From Moduliflexus sp964602655 (GTDB lineage: Bacteria; Moduliflexota; Moduliflexia; Moduliflexales; Moduliflexaceae): a stretch of DNA of 64,000 nt. The position numbers and the translations under genes were made by a program. Below are positions 33,464-41,433 of the stretch, in pieces (the stretch's first letter is position 1; the number at the start of each line of letters is the position of its first letter). The DNA lies in contig CAZRSF010000029.1 in NCBI GenBank assembly GCA_964602655.1, positions 4,838 to 68,837 on the forward strand. The letters run 5' to 3'. The notes below the pieces were generated by a model that was given only the letters and a program-made list of their open reading frames with translations, had not been told where the DNA came from and did not search any database.

Positions 33464-34378
33464 ATGAAACGAATTCCGACATTGTTGCTGACCGGATTTT
33501 TAGGCGCGGGCAAGACGACCTTGCTTAATCGCCTGATTGCCTACTATCAAAGCCAACGCACGGTGTTGCTGATCAACGAATTCGGTCAAGTCGGCATTGA
33601 CGGGCAGTTGCTCGATGCTGGCAATTATGACCTGGTCGAGTTGAATAAAGGCAGCCTGTTTTGCATCTGCGTTCGCACCGATTTCATTGCAGAAGTCGAG
33701 CGAATCGCGACGGAACTCCGCCCGGAATTGCTGATTATCGAGGCAACCGGACTGGCCGACACCTCGGAGATGGAAAAAATGCTGGCGCTGCCGACGCTTT
33801 GCAGTCGAATCGAGTTGCGCGCCTGCCTGTGTCTCGTTGACTGCCAGAATTTTCCAAAGATCAAGGATTTCCTGAATGCGCCGATTTCACAGGTGAAACA
33901 TGCCGATGCGATCCTCTTGAACAAAATTGATTTAGTGTCGGAAGAACAGAGGCAGCAGGTCGAAGAGGCGGTGTTACAGATTTCGCCGACCGCGCGGATA
34001 TATCAGACGACATTTGCCGCTGTGCCGTTGGACGTTTTCGATGCGATTCGTCGTCCGTCATCCGCGGAAAAAGACTTGCCGGGAGATGGACGCCCCGATC
34101 CCGTCGTCTCGCTGACATTGGAAGGCCGGGGAGTCTTTACGCAATCGGCATGGGAACAATTTCGCGCCATGCTTCAACCGCAGGCGCTGCGTGTCAAAGG
34201 CTTTCTCTCGCTCGACCGACAGGTCTATCATCTCGACGCGACTGCCGAGCAGTGGCACATGACGCCGACAACGCGGCATCCTCTCGGAACCAATCAATTG
34301 ATTGTTATCGGTCAACATTCGGATTGGAGACTGATTGAGGAACGCTTTTTTCAGCAATGCGTTTCAGAAGAAAAATAG
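33464..34378 (+). CDS. CobW/COG0523-family GTPase
   Basis: The 304-residue product is a P-loop GTPase thought to insert metals such as zinc, cobalt or nickel. It has Walker A GFLGAGKT (11-18), INEFGQVGIDGQLL, EATGLADTSEM and the guanine motif LNKIDL. The family metal-binding motif CxCC appears as CICV (67-70), so one cysteine is lost. The CobW C-terminal domain is present (LRVKGFLSLDRQVYHLDATA). It follows lipA by 24 bases and is probably cotranscribed. Confidence 0.9.
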   Translation: MKRIPTLLLTGFLGAGKTTLLNRLIAYYQSQRTVLLINEFGQVGIDGQLLDAGNYDLVELNKGSLFCICVRTDFIAEVERIATELRPELLIIEATGLADTSEMEKMLALPTLCSRIELRACLCLVDCQNFPKIKDFLNAPISQVKHADAILLNKIDLVSEEQRQQVEEAVLQISPTARIYQTTFAAVPLDVFDAIRRPSSAEKDLPGDGRPDPVVSLTLEGRGVFTQSAWEQFRAMLQPQALRVKGFLSLDRQVYHLDATAEQWHMTPTTRHPLGTNQLIVIGQHSDWRLIEERFFQQCVSEEK

Positions 34379-34455
34379 GTCTGAATTTCGTTGCAATACT
34401 GACATTTCACAAACCTGAACGCACGATACGGAAAATAATGCCTTGACAGTTTTGG

Positions 34456-34484
34456 TTGACAAAAATAGTGGTAGCTTCTGATAA
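34456..34484 (+). promoter_or_regulatory. Strong sigma-70-type promoter for a small RNA
   Basis: A perfect TTGACA (34456-34461) and TGATAA (34479-34484) are separated by exactly 17 bases. A start of transcription near 34491 is expected. No coding sequence begins downstream for 400 bases, but an intrinsic terminator lies about 150 bases away. This supports a free-standing RNA gene. Confidence 0.65.
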
Positions 34485-34490
34485 GAACAT

Positions 34491-34648
34491 AATAGCGATT
34501 GATATATGTAACGAATTCGAAAGGACACCCTGTTCCTGCTTGAGCTGCTCGCGTTTTAACGTCGTGGAAAGAGTTGAGGCGGGTGTCGGCGAGAAGAATG
34601 ATCCCGAGAGGTTCTGAGATCGATCTGCGATCTTCGAACCTCTTTTTT
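34491..34648 (+). ncRNA. Candidate small RNA of about 158 nt, family unknown
   Basis: The predicted transcript starts near 34491 after a near-consensus promoter and ends in the T-run of a strong intrinsic terminator. Inside, GACACCC (34524-34530) can pair with GGGTGTC (34581-34587) to close a 50-base loop region containing further short pairings. No open reading frame with a ribosome-binding site is present, and it does not match 6S RNA, SRP RNA, tmRNA or RNase P RNA by eye. It lies in the 516-base space (34379-34894) between the CobW-type and nitronate monooxygenase genes. A trans-acting regulator or an unrecognised housekeeping RNA are possible. Confidence 0.55.
34607..34648 (+). terminator. 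Rho-independent terminator of the small RNA
   Basis: AGAGGTTC (34607-34614) pairs with GAACCTCT (34636-34643), and inside it AGATCG (34617-34622) pairs with CGATCT (34628-34633) with a 5-base loop. The stem is followed by a run of six T residues (34643-34648). This is the clearest intrinsic terminator in the window. Confidence 0.85.
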
Positions 34649-34894
34649 GTATTCATCTGCGCTCTCTTCGTCTTCATTGTCGCATTTTTTCGATCTATGC
34701 GATCTTGACACGATGCTTCGCATGACTGATTTTCTCAGTATTATAGATGACATCCGCTGCGAACTCCCGCAGCAATAGGACAGCAGAAGCGTAACGGAGA
34801 CCGTTGGCTTCTAAAAATTCACCTTTCGACTCATGCGCGTCTAAGGCGTTGATCTTCCCTTCACGCCTATTCCGAATGAGCCACGGACTCTTTT

Positions 34895-36022
34895 ATGATG
34901 CACTCATCTGACGTAGCACAACATCCCGGCGGGCGTTGGCCTGCGCTGAAGATTGGAAATTTGACTGTGTCTGTCCCGATTATTCAAGGAGGCATGGGAG
35001 TTGGCATTTCGCTGGCGAATCTCGCGGCGGCTGTCGCCAATGCCGGCGGCATCGGCGTCATCGCGACCGCGATGATCGGCATGAGCGAACCTGACATCCA
35101 AACGCACTCGACGCACGCCAATACGAACGCCTTGACCAGAGAAATCAGGCTCGCGAGAAGCAAGACGAGCGGCGCGTTAGGGGTGAACGTCATGGTCGCC
35201 ACCACCGATTTTGCGGCGTTAGCGCAAACGGCGATTGCAGAGCAGATCGATGTCATATTCGCAGGCGCCGGGCTGCCATTGAATCTGCCCAAATACCTTG
35301 AACCCGACTGCCGCACCAAGCTTGTTCCTATTATTTCGTCAGGACGAGCGGCGACGATTCTCTGCAAAAAGTGGCTGTCAGGCTTCGAATATCAGCCAGA
35401 TGCGTTCGTGGTCGAAGGGCCTATGGCGGGCGGGCATCTCGGTTTCGAACGCGATCAGATTGACGATCCGGCGTATGCGTTGGAACGCTTGATTCCAGAA
35501 GTGCTTGACGCAGTCAAACCGTTCGAGGATCGCAGCGGCAAAGCCATTCCCGTCATCGCTGCCGGAGGGATTTATACCGGCGCGGATATCTACGAATTTT
35601 TGCAGATGGGGGCTGCCGGCGTTCAGATGGGGACACGCTTTGTCGCCACGCATGAATGCGACGCGGATATCGCCTTTAAACATATGTACATCAACGCGAA
35701 CCCCGAAGACCTGACGATCATCAAAAGCCCCATCGGACTGCCGGGGCGGGCGATTCGGAATAGGTTTCTTCGCGATGTCGAAGCAGGAAAAGAGATGTTC
35801 GAGATGTGCCTGTTCGATTGCTGCAAACCGTGCGATCCCCGCACTGCGCCGTATTGCATCGCTGCCGCGCTGGACAACGCCAGACACGGAAATTTGGAAG
35901 GCGGCTTTGCCTTCGCTGGCGCAAACGCCTATCGCGTCACGGGAATCGTCTCCGTAAACGAACTGATTGCGTCGCTGCAAGAAGAATATCTCTCTGCTGT
36001 TCAGAAAAACGGTTCGCTCTAA
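34895..36022 (+). CDS. Nitronate monooxygenase / 2-nitropropane dioxygenase-like flavoprotein
   Basis: The 375-residue product is an FMN-dependent TIM barrel of the NMO/FabK family. IIQGGMGVGISLANLAAAVA matches the N-terminal FMN site, VVEGPMAGGHLGF contains the catalytic histidine segment, and IPVIAAGGIYTGADI and AAGVQMGTRFVAT form the phosphate site. The C-terminal part holds a cysteine cluster (CLFDCCKPCDPRTAPYC) seen in a subgroup of these proteins and possibly metal-binding. Family members oxidise nitronates or reduce enoyl-ACP; the true substrate is open. It seems to be a single-gene unit. Confidence 0.85.
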   Translation: MMHSSDVAQHPGGRWPALKIGNLTVSVPIIQGGMGVGISLANLAAAVANAGGIGVIATAMIGMSEPDIQTHSTHANTNALTREIRLARSKTSGALGVNVMVATTDFAALAQTAIAEQIDVIFAGAGLPLNLPKYLEPDCRTKLVPIISSGRAATILCKKWLSGFEYQPDAFVVEGPMAGGHLGFERDQIDDPAYALERLIPEVLDAVKPFEDRSGKAIPVIAAGGIYTGADIYEFLQMGAAGVQMGTRFVATHECDADIAFKHMYINANPEDLTIIKSPIGLPGRAIRNRFLRDVEAGKEMFEMCLFDCCKPCDPRTAPYCIAAALDNARHGNLEGGFAFAGANAYRVTGIVSVNELIASLQEEYLSAVQKNGSL

Positions 36023-36045
36023 GCCTCTGGAAAGGGACGCGCTTT

Positions 36046-36066
36046 CAGACACGTTTAACGTGTCTG
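36046..36066. repeat. CAGACACGTT/AACGTGTCTG palindrome
   Basis: A perfect 10-bp inverted repeat around a single T lies 24 bases after the stop of the nitronate monooxygenase-like gene. It resembles the elements at 24326, 38949 and 39033 and may serve as that gene's terminator. Confidence 0.7.
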
Positions 36067-36272
36067 ACTGCGCTGCCCATAGCAGCCCCTCGCGAGAATC
36101 TCTGCGTTCTCCTTGTCATCGCGTTCCGAAAAAGAATCAGACACTTTTTCATTGACAAAAACCTCCCTCGTCTCTTTGCTAAAAATGTTTTGTTCTTGCC
36201 TTGTCCGGGGTGATTTTCGCCTTGAGACAAGCGCGTGTACGTGTGATCAGGATTCATAAGGAGGTTCATCGT

Positions 36273-37826
36273 ATGAAAAAAGGATGGCTCTGTCTTAGTG
36301 TGGTTGCTCTGCTGCTGCTCGCCGCAATGAACGTCTTTGCCGCGGACGGAATGACGATTGTGTATGGCACGACGGAAAAAGTCAGCGATATGGACCCGGC
36401 CAATGCGTATGATTTTCATACGTGGGAAATTTTTTACAACGTGTATCAGGGGCTGATGTCGTATCCGGCCGGATCGACCGAATTAGTCCCAGGTTTAGCC
36501 GAATCATTCAGCGTCAGCGGGGACGGCAAAGCCTATACGTTCAAACTGCGCGAAGGGGTGAAGTTTACGGATGGCACGCCATTTAACGCCGATGTCGTCA
36601 AATGGTCAATCGAGCGCGTAAGCAATTTGAAGGGCGACCCGTCCTGGCTCGTGACCGACTTTGTCGAGGCTGTCGAAGTCGTCAGCGAATACGAAGTCAA
36701 ATTCGTGTTGAAAAATCCGGTAGCGTATTTCCCGTCATTGGTCGCCACACCGCCGTATTATCCGGTCAATCCGAACGTGTATCCGGCGGACAAAATTATT
36801 GCCAACCCGGATGAATTGATCGGTGGTCAATTAGTCGGCCTCGGCCCGTACAAAGCGTTATCGTTCAAACGCGATGAAGAAGTCGTACTGGAAGCCAATC
36901 CGGATTTTTACGGGGAAAAACCGAAAAACGACCGCGTGGTGATTCGGTATTTCGCGGACGCGACAACAATGCGGTTAGCCCTTGAAAAAGGGGAAATTGA
37001 CATCGCGTTCAAATCATTCAATCCGTCCGACATCAGCGATTTGGAGAAATCCGACAAGATCAAAACCATCAAAGGACAAGGCCCATACATCCGTTATCTG
37101 TGCATGGTCTGCGCGCAGCCGCCGTTCGATAATAAAGTCCTGCGTCAGGCGATTGCGGCGGCGTTTGATCGCCCGGCAATCATGAAAAAGGTCTTCCTCG
37201 GCCAGAATGAGCCGTTGTACTCGATGGTGCCGATGGGGATGTGGTCGCATACCGATGCCTTCAAAGACGTGTTCGGCGACGGCAACATCGAAAAATCGAA
37301 GGAATTGTTAGCCTCCCTCGGTTACACCGCTGACAAGCCGTTCGAAATCGAATTCTGGTTCACGCCGTCGCACTATGGCGACACCGAAGTGGATATGGCT
37401 GCGGTTATCAAAGAGCAGCTTGAGGCGACCGGCGCGATCAAAGTCTCGGTGAAATCGGCGGAATGGGCGACCTACAAACAAAACTGGAAAGACAAAATCA
37501 TGCCGATGTATCTGTTGGGCTGGTACCCGGATTATATCGATCCGGATAACTACACCGCCGCATTTGCCGGCACCGCCGGTTCTGCCGGGAATGGCATCTT
37601 TTTCTCGAATCCTGACTGGGACGCCAAATTGAACAAAGCCCAGATGGTGACTGATATGGCTGAACGCGAAGCTCTCTACAAAGAGATTCAGCAGATGTGG
37701 ACGGACGAAGTGTTGACGGTGCCGATTTTCCAGGGATCGCTGTATTTGTTCACCCAGCCGAACGTTGAAGGCGTCATGATTTCCCCGACGCTGCAATTCA
37801 ACTATGGGCCAATCGAACTGAAGTAA
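36273..37826 (+). CDS. Peptide-type ABC transporter substrate-binding protein
   Basis: The 517-residue product belongs to the SBP_bac_5 (DppA/OppA) family. It begins with a Sec signal peptide (MKKGWLCLSVVALLLLAAM, cleavage after VFA). Typical segments are VYGTTEKVSDMDPANAYDFH, LVPGLAESFSVSGDGKAYTF and FKLREGVKFTDGTPFNADVV. No lipobox is visible, so it is probably free in the periplasm. AAGGAGG precedes the ATG at 36273. The substrate may be a peptide, sugar oligomer or metal complex. Two permease genes follow, but the two ATPase genes usually found with them are absent here. Confidence 0.93.
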   Translation: MKKGWLCLSVVALLLLAAMNVFAADGMTIVYGTTEKVSDMDPANAYDFHTWEIFYNVYQGLMSYPAGSTELVPGLAESFSVSGDGKAYTFKLREGVKFTDGTPFNADVVKWSIERVSNLKGDPSWLVTDFVEAVEVVSEYEVKFVLKNPVAYFPSLVATPPYYPVNPNVYPADKIIANPDELIGGQLVGLGPYKALSFKRDEEVVLEANPDFYGEKPKNDRVVIRYFADATTMRLALEKGEIDIAFKSFNPSDISDLEKSDKIKTIKGQGPYIRYLCMVCAQPPFDNKVLRQAIAAAFDRPAIMKKVFLGQNEPLYSMVPMGMWSHTDAFKDVFGDGNIEKSKELLASLGYTADKPFEIEFWFTPSHYGDTEVDMAAVIKEQLEATGAIKVSVKSAEWATYKQNWKDKIMPMYLLGWYPDYIDPDNYTAAFAGTAGSAGNGIFFSNPDWDAKLNKAQMVTDMAEREALYKEIQQMWTDEVLTVPIFQGSLYLFTQPNVEGVMISPTLQFNYGPIELK

Positions 37827-37885
37827 CAATGTCAACCTCTCCCCCTGCCCCCTCTCCTGATTCAGGCGAGGGGGACGGGCTTGTT

Positions 37886-38902
37886 ATGAAGCATCTATTC
37901 CGCTATATCCTGACCCGTTTGTTCCTGACCATTCCGATGGTGTTTATCATGCTCACCATCGTCTTTTTCGTGTTGCGCGTCATGCCTGGCGATCCCGTGT
38001 CCGCGATGCTCGGCGGTCATGCGCCCGATAAAGTGATCGAACAGAAGAAAGAAGAATTAGGCTTGAATCGCCCGCTGTTCGTGCAATACCTCAATTATCT
38101 CTGGCAGGTCTGCCGCCTTGACTTCGGCAATTCCATGATTTATAAACAGCCAGCGCTCCAGCCGATCAAAGAAAAACTTCCGGCGACCCTCGAATTGACG
38201 CTGTGCGGCATGGCGTTCACATTGGTCTTTGGCGTGTTGCTCGGTGCGTATGCCGCGGAAAAGCGGCGTACCGCGCGGGATTACGCGATTCGCCTCTTCG
38301 GCATTGTGATTTATTGCATTCCGGTCTATTGGTTGGGCTTGATGCTCCAATTGGTGTTCGGCGTCTGGCTCGATTGGCTGCCGATTGCCGGACGAACCGG
38401 ACCGAGGGTCTTTGCGTCGGCCTTCGAAAAAACCGGATTTTATGTGATTGATACGCTGTTGGTCAAAGATTTTGCCGCATTTCAGGATGTGCTGCTTCAC
38501 CTGATTCTTCCGTCCATCACGCTGGGGCTGGTCGTGTCCGGTATTTTCGTGCGCCTGACCCGCGCCAACATGCTCGATGTGCTGAAATCCGATTACATCG
38601 TTGCTGCCCGCGCCAGAGGCATTCCGAACAAGCGCGTGGTGTACAAACATGCCTTAAAAAATGCGATGGTGCCGATTCTGACGATGCTCGGTCTGCAATT
38701 TGCCTTGCTGTTAGCCGGAGCGGTCTTGACCGAAACCACGTTTTCCTGGCCTGGCATGGGGCGCTTGCTGTTGGAACGGATTTATTTGCGGGATTATCCG
38801 ACGATTCAGGGCATTATCATCATGTTCGCGCTCTTCGTCGCGGCGGCGTCGCTGCTGGTTGACGTGCTCTACGCCTTGATCGACCCGCGCGTGAGATATT
38901 AA
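37886..38902 (+). CDS. DppB-like ABC transporter permease
   Basis: The 338-residue product has six predicted membrane helices and the classic start (MKHLFRYILTRLFLTIPMVF). MPGDPVSAMLGG is typical of DppB, and the EAA loop reads DYIVAARARGIPNKRVVYKH. The C-terminus ends in YALIDPRVRY, as in most DppB/OppB proteins. The ATG at 37886 is preferred over an ATG at 37829 because the latter adds a low-complexity Pro/Ser stretch. The gene follows the binding protein by 59 bases. Confidence 0.93.
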   Translation: MKHLFRYILTRLFLTIPMVFIMLTIVFFVLRVMPGDPVSAMLGGHAPDKVIEQKKEELGLNRPLFVQYLNYLWQVCRLDFGNSMIYKQPALQPIKEKLPATLELTLCGMAFTLVFGVLLGAYAAEKRRTARDYAIRLFGIVIYCIPVYWLGLMLQLVFGVWLDWLPIAGRTGPRVFASAFEKTGFYVIDTLLVKDFAAFQDVLLHLILPSITLGLVVSGIFVRLTRANMLDVLKSDYIVAARARGIPNKRVVYKHALKNAMVPILTMLGLQFALLLAGAVLTETTFSWPGMGRLLLERIYLRDYPTIQGIIIMFALFVAAASLLVDVLYALIDPRVRY

Positions 38903-38948
38903 GAAATCATTTTTAAAATAATGACCAAGACGTTGTGGCGAGGAAACA

Positions 38949-38979
38949 GGTGTCAGACGCTTTGGAAGAGTCTGACACC
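38949..38979. repeat. GGTGTCAGAC/GTCTGACACC palindrome
   Basis: Perfect 10-bp arms surround an 11-base loop in the gap between the two permease genes. It is the first of two hairpins in that 185-base gap and belongs to the same loose family as those at 24326 and 36046. Confidence 0.75.
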
Positions 38980-39032
38980 TTCTCCATAACCTTCTGTGTC
39001 ATTATAAATAATGCTGTAGCATTGTAAGGTTA

Positions 39033-39079
39033 TGCAAAAAGCTGTCAAGCACGTTCGAAATGCCTGACAGCTTTTTGCA
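39033..39079. repeat. Perfect 15-bp hairpin just upstream of the second permease gene
   Basis: TGCAAAAAGCTGTCA (39033-39047) pairs with TGACAGCTTTTTGCA (39065-39079). The loop (AGCACGTTCGAAATGCC) is a remnant of the GTCAGGCACGTT palindrome. The hairpin ends 8 bases before the next ATG and leaves no room for a Shine-Dalgarno sequence. It may control how much of the second permease is made. Confidence 0.8.
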
Positions 39080-39087
39080 AACACTCC

Positions 39088-39972
39088 ATGAAATATTCGC
39101 TTGCCGCTCATCTTGGAAAAGGGGTTGCCAAATTTATCGAATACGGGAAAAAATACGGCGTAGAATGGTGGATTCTCGTCTTCGGGGCGTTCATTATTGT
39201 CTCGATTCTGCTGATGGCGATTTTTGCCGAAAGCATTGCGCCATTCAGTCCGCACGATCAGGACGCCGGCCCCCAGTTGACGCCGCCAAGCGAGCAGCAT
39301 CCGTTCGGCACGGACAATTTGCAGCGCGATGTCTGGTCGCGCATCGTCTTCGGCTCGCAAACGATCCTGAAAATTTCCGTCTTAGCGGCGATAGTATCAT
39401 TTCTTATCGGTGTGCCGCTCGGCCTGATTTCAGGCTTTACTGGCGGAGCGACCGATAAAGTCCTGTCGCTCGTCATGGATTCGATCTACTCGTTTCCCGG
39501 TCTGATTCTTGCCATCGCGTTTGCTGCCATGCTCGGCCCCGGCGTGATTAACATTACGTTAGCGGTGGCGGTCGTCTATATTCCTACCTATTTCCGCTTA
39601 GTGCGCGGACAAACGCTGACCATCAAACAGGAATTATATGTCGAAGCGGCGCGGGCAATCGGCGCAAAAAAGGCCACGATCCTGGCCGAATACATCTTTC
39701 CGAACACGATTGCGACCATCGTGGTGGTCTTCACGCTGAACGTGGCGGATGCCATTATGATTGAGGCCGCGCTGACCTATCTTGGGCTTGGGCTGCCGCC
39801 GTCAATCGTGGATTGGGGCATGGATTTGTCAATGGGCAAGAAATATCTGCCATCCGGTCAATGGTGGCTGATTACGTTCCCCGGCGCGATGATCTCGCTG
39901 CTCGCGCTTGGCTTCACCATGCTCGGCGAAGGGCTGGCGGAAATCCTGAATCCGCGCTTGTTAGAGCATTAA
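39088..39972 (+). CDS. DppC-like ABC transporter permease
   Basis: The 294-residue product has the usual N-terminal helix (WWILVFGAFIIVSILLMAIF) and the motif HPFGTDNLQRDVWSRIVFG. Five further helices follow, and the EAA loop reads ELYVEAARAIGAKKATILAE. The C-terminus LGEGLAEILNPRL is characteristic of the DppC/OppC family. It partners the DppB-like permease upstream. The ATG at 39088 has no Shine-Dalgarno sequence because a 15-bp hairpin precedes it. No DppD/DppF ATPase follows. Confidence 0.93.
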   Translation: MKYSLAAHLGKGVAKFIEYGKKYGVEWWILVFGAFIIVSILLMAIFAESIAPFSPHDQDAGPQLTPPSEQHPFGTDNLQRDVWSRIVFGSQTILKISVLAAIVSFLIGVPLGLISGFTGGATDKVLSLVMDSIYSFPGLILAIAFAAMLGPGVINITLAVAVVYIPTYFRLVRGQTLTIKQELYVEAARAIGAKKATILAEYIFPNTIATIVVVFTLNVADAIMIEAALTYLGLGLPPSIVDWGMDLSMGKKYLPSGQWWLITFPGAMISLLALGFTMLGEGLAEILNPRLLEH

Positions 39973-40027
39973 GAGAGATTCCAAAAGATTGCGGAAAATT
40001 TTTATGGGCATCAAGCCGCCATATTGA

Positions 40028-40110
40028 GGATTCGCAGTTATTCTTCCTATCGGAATTGATGCCTCCAAACAGCCTCTGGATGTAGCTGTTCGACCAGATC
40101 GATATAGGGC
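40028..40110 (+). pseudogene. Possible remnant of an IS110-family transposase N-terminus
   Basis: In the gap 39973-40332 the frame beginning at 40028 reads GFAVILPIGIDASKQPLDVA followed by VRPD. This matches the first DEDD-type catalytic block of IS110 transposases, normally a few residues after the start (IGIDVSKxxLDVAV). A stop lies just before it, there is no start codon, and downstream the frame loses all similarity. Only some 20 residues survive, so this is a tentative relic. The rest of the gap shows nothing. Confidence 0.4.
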
Positions 40111-40332
40111 GAGGACGAGGCGCTCGCCCCATCGTGTTCTTCCAACCGGTCTTGGAAGATTTGAGAAAATTCGGATTCTTCGAAGACTTTCTTCTTGCTT
40201 TTTTCATCCCCTTCCTTTGCATGGTGAGCGCTGGCGTTAATCTATGATGGACAACAGGGGGGAAATTGCCTGCAAACAGCCGAAAGATCAACCACGATAC
40301 CGGGACTGGGCAGGGCGTTTATGGTGGCAGGA

Positions 40333-41361
40333 ATGAAAAAAATCAAACGAGGATTTATTTTGCCCAGCGCGGCGATTACGATCAAAGAGCGGCATGTCAA
40401 ATATTATGAAACCCTTGAAAAAGCGCCGCAGGTTGGCGACGTGGTGTATGGTCAGATCAGCCGGATCGGCCAGCATTCGTCATTAGAAAACTCTTCAGGC
40501 CGCATTCATTCGATTCATAACGGCACACGCGCGATTTTCGTGTATGGCAACCGCTATGCGCCGGATTATTATGAGGGCGTGGTGCCGACAACGTTCAGCG
40601 AGGATGTGGATTTATTGGCGCGATCCGGCATGATCGGCATCGTGAAAAATAAAAACGCGCTGATCAAAGACCCCACGCGCGTCAAAATTTTTGGTTATAT
40701 CTGCCATGAAGATGGGCGGGTTTTGAATACGTGCGACTTTCCGCTGATTAAGGCGAATCATCTGACCAAAAAAACGCCACGCGCCCGCCTGATTCTGGTC
40801 TGCGGCACGTCCATGAACTCTGGCAAAAGCATGGCGGCAACGGCATGCTGCTGGGCGCTGAGCACGATGGGACATGTGGTCAGGGCGTCAAAAGTGACGG
40901 GAACGGCCAGCCTGAAAGATATTTTGCGCATGAACGACGCCGGAGCCAGTCCGTATGCCGATTTCACGCATTTAGGCTATCCTTCGACCTATCTGCTTGA
41001 AGAGCGTGAGGTGTTGCATATTTTTCATCAATTGGATTTGAAATTCGCCAATAATCCCAAGAATTACTGGGTCGTCGAAATTGCCGATGGCATCATTCAG
41101 CGGGAAACCGCAATGTTGCTGCGCTCGCCGGAAGTGATCTCGCGGATTCACAAGTTCATCTTTTGCGCTTCGGATGCGTTCGGCGCGATTGGTGGACTGC
41201 GCGTACTACAAGAAAAATTCAATATCGTGCCGGACGCGCTGTCCGGGATTTGCTCAAGCTCGCCGCTTTCGATGCGCGAACTCTCGGAATTCACTGATAT
41301 TCCGGTCTTCAACAGCGGCGATCCGAACTTGAATCAATTGGCCGAAATTTTATTGAAATAA
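40333..41361 (+). CDS. P-loop protein, possibly DUF1611-like, function unknown
   Basis: The 342-residue product has an N-terminal mixed domain (1-145) with KAPQVGDVVYGQISRIGQ and RAIFVYGNRYAPDYYEG. A P-loop NTPase domain with VCGTSMNSGKSMAA (about 157-170) follows. Further segments are ASKVTGTASLKDILRMNDAG and VVEIADGIIQRET, where an Asp could act as Walker B. The fold recalls the MobB/BioD-type SIMIBI NTPases and DUF1611 proteins. The ATG at 40333 is preceded by GGTGG; an ATG at 40321 is also in frame. The neighbours give no hint of its role. Confidence 0.65.
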   Translation: MKKIKRGFILPSAAITIKERHVKYYETLEKAPQVGDVVYGQISRIGQHSSLENSSGRIHSIHNGTRAIFVYGNRYAPDYYEGVVPTTFSEDVDLLARSGMIGIVKNKNALIKDPTRVKIFGYICHEDGRVLNTCDFPLIKANHLTKKTPRARLILVCGTSMNSGKSMAATACCWALSTMGHVVRASKVTGTASLKDILRMNDAGASPYADFTHLGYPSTYLLEEREVLHIFHQLDLKFANNPKNYWVVEIADGIIQRETAMLLRSPEVISRIHKFIFCASDAFGAIGGLRVLQEKFNIVPDALSGICSSSPLSMRELSEFTDIPVFNSGDPNLNQLAEILLK

Positions 41362-41400
41362 CGGATTGTCATGCCAATTGTGGTAAAACGGGCACACCTC

Positions 41401-41433
41401 AGAACTCCGAAGCCTTCAAGACTTCGGAGTTCT
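41401..41433. terminator. 12-bp hairpin between convergent genes
   Basis: AGAACTCCGAAG (41401-41412) pairs with CTTCGGAGTTCT (41422-41433). It overlaps the last codons of the mechanosensitive channel gene and lies 40 bases after the P-loop protein stop. It can terminate both transcripts, although no long T-tract is present. Confidence 0.6.

Noticed and set aside
34351..34677. 108-codon minus-strand frame across the small RNA region
   Set aside because: It runs through the promoter and terminator of the RNA candidate and has no ribosome-binding site or family pattern.
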